Positions 17,385-24,381 of a stretch of 64,000 nucleotides of DNA are shown here, in pieces; positions within the stretch are counted from its first letter, which is position 1; each line of letters opens with the position of its first letter. The position numbers and the translations under genes were made by a program. Location: contig JAJVIF010000003.1 of the NCBI GenBank assembly GCA_022072165.1, positions 1-64,000 of the forward strand. The letters are read 5' to 3'. Origin of the DNA: a bacterium. GTDB lineage: Bacteria; JAJVIF01. Under the pieces are notes generated by a model that was not told the DNA's origin, did no database searches, and saw nothing but the letters and a program-made list of their open reading frames with translations.

Positions 17385-17682
17385 CCAGGTCTTTAGACCT
17401 GGTACGCGATGCGCGATCCGCGCAGACTTTGCCGTGGACCACAGGGGACTAAAGTCCCCGGACCCATCGACCTGGAGGTCGACACCCCGGTCGACCCGGA
17501 GGGCGACCCTCCAGTCGCGATTGGCTTTCCTCACCAGGGACAGCGGCGTTCTGACTGGGTGTCACGTCCCAGGTCTGAAGACCTGGTCTCCGGGCAAGCT
17601 GCAAAGCCCGTCGGAGGGGCGACCCCCGGTCGCCCGGTGCCCCGACCCCCGGTCGGTGGGTGCCGGGACGCCCCGTCCCGGC
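17385..17682. repeat. Multi-hairpin repeat, copy B, with a chain of palindromes
   Basis: This 368-bp gap has no gene and is packed with perfect short palindromes: CCAGGTC-TTTA-GACCTGG (17385-17402), GGGGAC-TAAA-GTCCCC (17444-17459), CGACCT-GG-AGGTCG (17468-17481), GTCGAC repeated at 17478 and 17490, GGAGGG-CGA-CCCTCC (17498-17512), CCAGGTC-TGAA-GACCTGG (17569-17586), then the core repeat 17612-17679. In the core, the middle hairpin is CCGACC...GGTCGG where copies A and C have CCGACGC...GCGTCGG, so paired positions change together. Confidence 0.82.
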
Positions 17683-17715
17683 GAAAACAGCAACAACGTG
17701 ACGTACTGCTCTGGC

Positions 17716-18453
17716 CTACCGCAGGTACCCCGCCGGAGTGAGGGTCACCTCATCGATTTGCAATCGCGGATCCGTCGTCGCCAGATGCCACACCAGGTCC
17801 GCCACCGCCTCCGCCGGGATCATCGCGTCCCGCGCCAGCGACGGTCGCAGGGGGTCCCAGATGGGCGTATCGACCGGCCCCGGATAGAGCACCGACACCC
17901 GGATGCCCTGCCCTGCTTCCTCAGACCGCAGCGACTCGCCCAGCCCCCGCAGTCCCCACTTGCTGGCTCCATACGCGCCGTTGGAGCCGTAGCCTTTGAG
18001 CCCTGCGATGCTCGAGTTCAGGACATACAACCCCCGCGACTCCCGGATCGCGGGCAGCGTCGCGCGGATCGTGCGCCAGGCCCCGGTGAGGTTGATGCCA
18101 ATCTGCGATTCCCAGTTGTCATCTGACGCGGTCGCGACCGGCGCGGGGGCGTAGATGCCGGCGTTCACAATACAGACCGTCAGCGACCCCAACTGCGCCA
18201 ACACCTGCTCCAGCAAGGACTGGTGCGACGCCTCCGGCTCCAGCACATCGTGGACAAAGCAATGGAGCCTGACGCCATCTGCGCCCGCTTGCGCCACCAC
18301 CTGCGCGAGGGCCGAGGCATCGCGACCCGTGATCGCGACCCGCCAGCCCCCCCGGGCAAACCGGAGCGCGGTGGCCGCCCCGATCCCCCGACTCCCGCCC
18401 GTGATGAAAATCGTGCCGGGCTGCGCTGCTACATCGATGTCGCCAGGTACCAT
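17716..18453 (-). CDS. Short-chain dehydrogenase/reductase
   Basis: 245 aa, classical SDR length. Rossmann motif TGGSRGIG (18-25), NAG (97-99), catalytic Ser148 in NSSIAG and Y161-x3-K165 (YGASK) are all present, with Asn121 in the usual proton-relay position. Known: such enzymes reduce or oxidise alcohol/ketone groups with NAD(P)(H); the Gly-Arg after beta-2 (ITGRDAS) suits NADP(H). The substrate cannot be told. The start overlaps the end of the upstream gene by 25 bp, so the two are probably translationally coupled. Confidence 0.9.
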   Translation of the reverse strand: MVPGDIDVAAQPGTIFITGGSRGIGAATALRFARGGWRVAITGRDASALAQVVAQAGADGVRLHCFVHDVLEPEASHQSLLEQVLAQLGSLTVCIVNAGIYAPAPVATASDDNWESQIGINLTGAWRTIRATLPAIRESRGLYVLNSSIAGLKGYGSNGAYGASKWGLRGLGESLRSEEAGQGIRVSVLYPGPVDTPIWDPLRPSLARDAMIPAEAVADLVWHLATTDPRLQIDEVTLTPAGYLR

Positions 18454-20258
18454 TTCCCCCCCTGCTCTTCCCAGACCGTGATGTCGTGACGTCGCACCAC
18501 TTGCCCCTGACGCTTCAGCGCGACGGTGACCTGTCGCTGCACCCCACCGAGGTTACGCACCGTTTCCACTTCGGGTGTCAGTTCGCTGTACGGCATGGCG
18601 AAGGTCCAGAGCCGGACCGCGTCCATGACACCGGCGCTTTTCAGGTCGGCGAAGGTCGATTCCAGTTCGGCTTTCAGCGGCTTCGCTGCCAGTTGCAACA
18701 TCGCCTGCGTATCCCCAGCCTGCAGCGCTGCGATCCAGGAGAGGACCGCCGCCTGCGGGGAATCATTGACGATGCTGACACTCCGCAATCCTCCGGTCCG
18801 CTTCTCGAAGGCCTCACGCTCGTGCCGGGCGGTCAGTTCGAGCTTGTTGCTGAACTCCCGGAACACGGTGTCGTAGTCCACACCCACCACGCTCCGGAAG
18901 GCCCGCTTCATCCCATCGATGTTGATGCGACTGCTGGTGCCACCGTCGGCCTCCAGCTGCGAGAAGGTCGTGACCTCCCCAATAGTGGCGGGGATCACTT
19001 CCCAGCCGGCATAGAGCTTTCCGAACCGCGGCTTACCCGCTGACTGCAACAGATGCTGCACGAAAGCAGCGGCGACCGCGCTCCGGTCCGGCAGATCGGT
19101 GTACTGCCGGGGATCCAGCAGCACCTCACTCTTCCATTCTTTGCCCATCAGTTCTTTGGCTCCGGCGGCCCCACGACGTATCTCCGCCTCGGGCATCCCC
19201 AGCGCGGAGGGGAGTCCTTCCGCCAGGACCTGCGGGACCTCGTTCACCGGACGGACCCGCCAGGCGAGAGCCGCGACCTGCGCCAGCAGCGCTTTCAGCG
19301 GCGTCTCGGGCAGGACATACAACTCTCCATCCTCCGCCAGGACGTAGGCAGCCTCCTGGCCGGTGAGCCCCGCCAGGTCGCGCATCCCGGAAAAGACAAA
19401 GATGTCGAGGGGAAAGTCCGGATCGGTCCCGATGGCAAGCCCCAGGTCCATCAGCGCTTCTTCCAGACGTCCCGCGACTCCCTGCAGCTGGGGTGTCGTG
19501 ACCCCCTCGAGGCCATGCACCAGATGCGGCCCGACCTCCAGACGCTTCGCGGTCGCCACCGCTTCACAAAACTGCATTTCGCGCTGAAAGCTCAACGGAC
19601 GTGCCCCACGACCCTGCCGCGCCGCCTCGGCACTCACCATCTTGCTCGCCTCTTCCGCGATGCCGTAGGCTCGACGGGCCGACGCAAAATCCCCCTGCTT
19701 CCGCTGCACCCGCGCTTCCATCAGCTTGGCCCGGACCCGCTCCGACGATGTCAGTTGCGGCGCATGAGCGGCGTAATAGGCATTGAGACGTCGCGCGGCC
19801 TCGTTGTAGTCATGACGATAGGTGTAGAAGTGCTCTACCTGCGCCAGATGCATGTCCCGGGCGAGGGCCGGATCCACCATGCCCACGCTGGTGAGGGGGT
19901 CACCGTACCGGTACTGATATCCCTCCAGCATCCGCAGGGCCCCGTCATACGCCTCCTGGGTGCCGATTTTCTTGCAGAGGATTTCGATAACCGTCAGGAA
20001 GTTGTCCCGGGCGAGCGACGTCTCGCCGTAGTCCTCAAAGACATGGGTCAGGGTGTCCACGGACTCCCAGAAGAGGGCTTCGTCCTGCTGCTCGACCCCC
20101 TGGCGATAGGACTGGAAGGCGGCGCGGACCAGATTGGCGGCGGCGGCCTGCCGTTCATTAAGGTAGGCATCGCCGAACTGCGCCTGGGCGGGGACAAGAG
20201 GCGAGCCCAGCAGGATCAGGCAGCAGCAGAGCGGGAGCCACAGCGGGTGTCGCAACAT
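18429..20258 (-). CDS. Secreted protein with helical N-terminus and possible degenerate peptidase-MA-like domain
   Basis: 609 aa from the ATG at 20258; the open frame runs further upstream, but only through repeat DNA. Signal peptide LWLPLCCCLILLGSPLVPAQA, so periplasmic or secreted. Residues about 30-230 are helical and TPR-like (AAANLVRAAFQSYRQG, DYNEAARRLNAYY, DFASARRAYGIAEEA). The middle (about 290-450) resembles peptidase-MA-like gluzincins (VPQVLAEGLPSAL, AAFVQHLLQSAGKPRFGKLYAG), but where HExxH is expected the sequence is LLAQVAALAW. The last about 105 residues (AVLSWIAALQAGDTQAMLQLAA... VWEEQGGKWYLATSM) look NTF2/DUF4878-like. Function unknown; the peptidase relation is a weak inference. 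It is cotranscribed with the SDR gene. Confidence 0.6.
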   Translation of the reverse strand: MLRHPLWLPLCCCLILLGSPLVPAQAQFGDAYLNERQAAAANLVRAAFQSYRQGVEQQDEALFWESVDTLTHVFEDYGETSLARDNFLTVIEILCKKIGTQEAYDGALRMLEGYQYRYGDPLTSVGMVDPALARDMHLAQVEHFYTYRHDYNEAARRLNAYYAAHAPQLTSSERVRAKLMEARVQRKQGDFASARRAYGIAEEASKMVSAEAARQGRGARPLSFQREMQFCEAVATAKRLEVGPHLVHGLEGVTTPQLQGVAGRLEEALMDLGLAIGTDPDFPLDIFVFSGMRDLAGLTGQEAAYVLAEDGELYVLPETPLKALLAQVAALAWRVRPVNEVPQVLAEGLPSALGMPEAEIRRGAAGAKELMGKEWKSEVLLDPRQYTDLPDRSAVAAAFVQHLLQSAGKPRFGKLYAGWEVIPATIGEVTTFSQLEADGGTSSRINIDGMKRAFRSVVGVDYDTVFREFSNKLELTARHEREAFEKRTGGLRSVSIVNDSPQAAVLSWIAALQAGDTQAMLQLAAKPLKAELESTFADLKSAGVMDAVRLWTFAMPYSELTPEVETVRNLGGVQRQVTVALKRQGQVVRRHDITVWEEQGGKWYLATSM

Positions 20259-20296
20259 AGAGCCAGTGTATCGCGTGCGGGGTGGCTGGTCCGGGG

Positions 20297-20554
20297 GGGA
20301 GCCCCCGGTCGCTGCGCGACCACCCCCGCAAGCAGGGGGGACCCGCACGGAGCCCAGGTCTTTAGACCTGGGATGTGATGTTGATGGGTACTGGCGATTG
20401 CGCAGATGACAAAACCAGCGGCGCAAGCGCCGCAGTTCAGCAAGTCGCGTAGCGGCGTGGCTTGCTGCGCCGCCGCCGTTGTGCCGGGACGGGGCGTCCC
20501 GGCACCCACCGACGCGGGCGTCGGGGCACCGGGCGACCGGGGGTCGCCCCTCCG
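20297..20554. repeat. Multi-hairpin repeat, copy C (inverted)
   Basis: Within the 420-bp gap 20259-20680. 20297-20343 repeats the CCCCCGCAAGC-type segment of copy A. 20353-20372 is a perfect CCCAGGTC-TTTA-GACCTGGG palindrome. 20486-20554 is the core repeat on the - strand with GTGCCGGGACG-CCC-CGTCCCGGCAC, CCGACGC-CC-GCGTCGG and GGGCGACC-CCC-GGTCGCCC. No gene is seen. Confidence 0.8.
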
Positions 20555-20621
20555 ATGCTGGGCCGCCTCGACGCCATCTCGCTGTCGACTGCAGCGCTTG
20601 CGAGGGTGGCGGCGCCCCCGC

Positions 20622-20650
20622 AAAGCAAACGGGACCCCGCGGGGGGTCCC
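20622..20650 (-). terminator. Terminator of lipoprotein D
   Basis: GGGACCCC (20631-20638) pairs with GGGGTCCC (20643-20650) around GCGG. The - strand continues GTTTGCTTTG. Confidence 0.75.
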
Positions 20651-20680
20651 GATGGAGTGCTTGTGCGATACGGCCTGTCG

Positions 20681-23600
20681 CTAGGAGCGCTGGATCGCCA
20701 CCTGGTCGATCCGCCAGCCGTTCACGTTGTCCGGATTCCAGGCCGCCGGGGCGCAGAGGAGACCTGAAACGGTCCAGCGACACTGCGAGTGCACGAAGTA
20801 GACCCGCACGACCTGCCCCTTGTAGGAATTCAGGTTGATGGTGGTGGTGAACCAGCCCGGGACTGCCGCTGTGATCTGGCTCCAGACGGAGGTGTTCGAC
20901 GGCAGCGACGGGGAGGCATTTAGGCCATGCCCATTGATGAGGTTCGTGCAGAACGAACTGGAATAGGGCGTCGCCGGGATAGTGACATTCGGACCGCCAC
21001 CAGTCGGTGCTGCCCAGATCAGGCCACTCTCCGAAGTCCCCGGGTCCGTCGCTCCTGTCTTCAGATAGATCTTGGCACCTTCCCCAGTCACATTCCCTGT
21101 GATCCCGGAAGAAGCGTAGCTGTAGTTCACCCGATGGGTCACCCGGAGGGTGTAGTTAAAGGCATCGTTGGGGATGGTGATCGGCGGGGACCAGACCCCC
21201 CAGCGGGCGGAGTTGCCATCGCCCCCGTTAAAACTAAAGGCAGTGTCCGCCGTCGGAGCCCCCAGAAAGCCGGACTCTTCCAGCACGGAGGTCTGTCCGG
21301 TGAGGGTCGCGAGTCCCGACTGGCGCTTGATGCCGAATCGCGAGCCATTGGAGACACCGGGGCTCAGGGCCCAGCCGGTGGGGATCGTCTGGACCGTCGC
21401 GCACTCGAAGTCTTCACACCACCACTCGGTGCAGACCCCACAGGGGGGGCTAATGTTAATGGTGGCCACTGCACTCTGGGCCTTGCCTGGCTGCGGCGAG
21501 GGGCTGGCGTTGGGACCATAGCCGGTGTCCCGGGCCCAGACCTGGATCGTCTTCGCTCCACCGGTCGCATAGGTATGCGTGAAGGGGGAACTCTTCGGAT
21601 CTTCAATCACACCATCGCCCCAGTCGATCCGGTAATCCGTCACGTTGAGGTTGTTGGTGGTATCCGCCGCGTTAATCGTCAGCGTGTACGGCACTCCGAT
21701 GGTGAACGTGGTCGGCGAGCCTGCCAGGTTCACGGTCGGTACCGTGTTCGGCGTGAGCTGCACGGGCTCGGTGATGATGGTCTCTTTGCTGCTCGTGTTC
21801 CGGACCCGCACGGCGAAGTTCATGGCTCCCCCAGGGGTCGGCAAGTAGATCGTATTGCGCCAGTCGTACTCCACCTGGTAGTTGTTGCCGCTGACGAAAC
21901 TAGCAATCAGCACCGGATTAAACGAGGCCGGGGTTCCGCTGTAATTCGGGTCCGCCGTGATGTCGAGAATGGTGGAGCCGGGAGTGAGGACGTTATTGAT
22001 GGCGAACTGCACCATCGCACCATGCACGACCGGCTCCGCCGGGAAGGGATTCTGGATCAGTTCGAAGCTCGGTGCGGGGACCCCAATCTGGACATCCACA
22101 CTCACGGTCTGCGTGCTGCAGTTCCCTTCGGCATCGGTCGCCGTAATCACGGTCTGCACGTTCGTCGTTGAGCCGAACGTCCCGAAGCCGGGGTCGGAGA
22201 AGTTCTCGTTCACCGCGAAGTTGTAGGGCTCCGCGCCCATCGGGACCGGGATGTTTTTCGCCGGCACCGCGGGGTAGCCGGGGAACGTCATGGCGATGGC
22301 GGTGATGGCAGACTGCCCGCCCCGCACCATGTTGGTCACCTGGAACGTCGTGTTGTTTCCCTGCGGCTGCGGGGCATTGGTGGCGGCATAGGTGAAGCTC
22401 GGACCCCGGACTCCCGGGCAGGTCACCGGCGGCCAGAGGGTGATGGTGACGGTGGCGTAGTTGCAGTTCCCCAGGGAGTCCACGACCCGGACCCCCACCT
22501 GATGATTCGGGTTAGGGCCAGCCAGCGGGGCGATAGCGCTGAAGTCCGAGGTGATGGTGCCGATGGTCGGACCGACCCCGGTCAGCGGCGCGGTGTTGTT
22601 CGCGCTGAAGTTGAAGGGGTTGCCATCGTAATCCTGATCCAGCTCGATCCGGTCGAGGCTCGGGGCGAGGCTCGTGCCACTGAGCTGGATGTTGGTCACG
22701 GTAAACTGGAAGTTTTTGCCCTGATTGAACGTCCCATCACCCGGGGGAGCCACGAGGACCGTGGGATTAAAGGTCGGACCCATCGGGCCGGGGCAATCTA
22801 CCGGCAACTCCAGCACTTCCACGGGCTGGACCGCGTAGGTGGTGATGTCGGTAAGCACCTGCGGGGGCTGCCCGCTGGTGAACTCCCGGGTGACCGCGAA
22901 GACCGGGTTTGGTTCGCCGCTGCCATACAGGGCATCCCGGACCGCCACTACCGCGTAGTAGTCGCCAGGGCTCGCCAGGGCGGTGTTGGTGAAGCTGAAG
23001 GTCGCCTGGTAGGTCGTCCAGTATTCATTCGGCAACACATCGCCAGTGAAGTCGGTCCCCCGGAGCTTCACCTGCGGGGCCCCGGCGGTGACGCCCTGGA
23101 CGAAGAACTCCATCGATTCCACACTGGAGACCGCTTTGATGGTGCTGGCGGCCGAGTCCGGACCGAAGCCCGTATTCGCCGGAAGGTCCCCCTGCCAGTC
23201 GCGGACTGTCACGATCGCCTGCGCGATATCGGTGGAGCGTCCTGATACCAGCTGCGAGCCGATGATCTCCATCTGGACCTCAAACGGATCCTTGCGATGA
23301 AACTCCGGCAGGAAGTACTTGGGGCTCAGGCGGGTCTGGCGAGTCGAGCTGGCGCCATAGGCGGCATCCAGCAGGAAGAGGAAGCGAAGCTCGCTGTTGC
23401 CATTGACGTGGATGCGGTATTTCACGCCGCCGGGCTCGAAGCCCTCCCCCATCGCCATCGTGTTGTGGCCTTCGGGGAACTGCAGGTTGTTGAAGGTCCC
23501 GGACCCCGGGTCATAGTTGGTGGGGGCCAGGTCGCGGAAAAAGGTTTTGAAAGGAAAGATGGTGCCGGTCGGCTGCGGCGTGATCAGGCCGAGGTATGGC

Positions 23601-24193
23601 TTCACTTGTTCGGTAAAGAAGGAGGAATACCCCTCAGCATTGGCGAGGACCCCGAAGTCGCCGGAGATGGCGGTGTTGGCCCCCGCCATATCACTCAGGA
23701 GGCCGGCATCGATGGCGGTCCCGCCCAGGGGGATCAGGGTCCCCCGCACATCAAACACATGGAGGTCGTAGCGCTTCGGGCCGAAGGTGAAGGGATGCTT
23801 CGCCGCCAGCTGGACCTCCACCTCGTTCCCGGTGTACCCGAGGCCCTGCACCTGGAGGCAGTCGCCGCAGGGGGACTGTCGCAGGTACTGGTAGATGTCG
23901 ACGTCATAGCTGTCACCGATGGCGGCCGCCATGCGGACCGGCTCGATGCGAGCGGAGAGACGGTCGACATCGATGACCAGTTGGTTGATCCCGAAGAGCC
24001 CCTGGCCTGGCTGGAGGTCCGCTTCCCAGACGCTGTCAGGAATGCTGATCGGTGCTGCGGCAGGCGTGGGATCGGGGGAGCTGCTGCCGGTCGGGGCAGC
24101 GGGGGTCGCAGGGTGGTTCCCCTGGCAGGCTGCCAGGGAAAGCAATAGCAGGGCGATCGACACGGTAAGCGTGTGCCGCAAGTGGCTGAACAT
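20681..24193 (-). CDS. Lipoprotein D: family core, Ig/PKD-like repeats, MAM-like C-terminal domain
   Basis: 1170 aa, lipobox LAAC (Cys23), GGAGG 9 nt before the ATG. The subfamily II core has SPCGDCLQVQGLGY, YDLHVFDVRGTLIPLGG, YSSFFTEQVKPYLG, DAAYGASSTRQTRLSPKYF and VTVRDWQGD. Three beta-rich segments each opening CPG or similar (CPGPMGPTFNP, CPGVRGPSFTY, APSFELIQNPFPAEP) precede a PKD domain (about 817-910; YRIDWGDGVIEDP). Residues about 915-1170 read CEDFECATVQTIPTGWALSPG ... YKGQVVRVYFVHSQ ... NGWRIDQVAIQRS, the pattern of MAM/jelly-roll domains found at the ends of secreted proteins. Closest neighbour in sequence is E, immediately upstream. Confidence 0.78.
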   Translation of the reverse strand: MFSHLRHTLTVSIALLLLSLAACQGNHPATPAAPTGSSSPDPTPAAAPISIPDSVWEADLQPGQGLFGINQLVIDVDRLSARIEPVRMAAAIGDSYDVDIYQYLRQSPCGDCLQVQGLGYTGNEVEVQLAAKHPFTFGPKRYDLHVFDVRGTLIPLGGTAIDAGLLSDMAGANTAISGDFGVLANAEGYSSFFTEQVKPYLGLITPQPTGTIFPFKTFFRDLAPTNYDPGSGTFNNLQFPEGHNTMAMGEGFEPGGVKYRIHVNGNSELRFLFLLDAAYGASSTRQTRLSPKYFLPEFHRKDPFEVQMEIIGSQLVSGRSTDIAQAIVTVRDWQGDLPANTGFGPDSAASTIKAVSSVESMEFFVQGVTAGAPQVKLRGTDFTGDVLPNEYWTTYQATFSFTNTALASPGDYYAVVAVRDALYGSGEPNPVFAVTREFTSGQPPQVLTDITTYAVQPVEVLELPVDCPGPMGPTFNPTVLVAPPGDGTFNQGKNFQFTVTNIQLSGTSLAPSLDRIELDQDYDGNPFNFSANNTAPLTGVGPTIGTITSDFSAIAPLAGPNPNHQVGVRVVDSLGNCNYATVTITLWPPVTCPGVRGPSFTYAATNAPQPQGNNTTFQVTNMVRGGQSAITAIAMTFPGYPAVPAKNIPVPMGAEPYNFAVNENFSDPGFGTFGSTTNVQTVITATDAEGNCSTQTVSVDVQIGVPAPSFELIQNPFPAEPVVHGAMVQFAINNVLTPGSTILDITADPNYSGTPASFNPVLIASFVSGNNYQVEYDWRNTIYLPTPGGAMNFAVRVRNTSSKETIITEPVQLTPNTVPTVNLAGSPTTFTIGVPYTLTINAADTTNNLNVTDYRIDWGDGVIEDPKSSPFTHTYATGGAKTIQVWARDTGYGPNASPSPQPGKAQSAVATINISPPCGVCTEWWCEDFECATVQTIPTGWALSPGVSNGSRFGIKRQSGLATLTGQTSVLEESGFLGAPTADTAFSFNGGDGNSARWGVWSPPITIPNDAFNYTLRVTHRVNYSYASSGITGNVTGEGAKIYLKTGATDPGTSESGLIWAAPTGGGPNVTIPATPYSSSFCTNLINGHGLNASPSLPSNTSVWSQITAAVPGWFTTTINLNSYKGQVVRVYFVHSQCRWTVSGLLCAPAAWNPDNVNGWRIDQVAIQRS

Positions 24194-24324
24194 CAGAGGG
24201 GGCCTCCTGGAGACAGAGCGATAGACGAAATTTTACTACCGAAAAGTCGTAAACGGGAGGTTTTGGGGAGGGAACTTTGGGGGCTGATTTTAGGATGGGT
24301 ATGGGAGCCCCCGGTCGAAGACGA

Positions 24325-24348
24325 GCCCCCCGGCGAGGGCCAGGGGGC
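24325..24348 (-). terminator. Hairpin after lipoprotein E
   Basis: GCCCCC-CGGC / GCCA-GGGGGC stem of about 10 bp (one wobble pair) around GAGG in the 188-bp E-D gap. The T-run is weak (TCGTCTTCG), so termination is only possible. Confidence 0.4.
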
Positions 24349-24381
24349 GCGATGCTTGTCACGACTCTTGCGACCCCGACG

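Noticed and set aside
12076-20554. CRISPR array
   Set aside because: Repeat copies are kilobases apart, inverted relative to each other and without spacers.
20259-20783. N-terminal extension of the secreted protein gene (frame open to 20783)
   Set aside because: It translates the multi-hairpin repeat and lies before a proper signal peptide at 20258.
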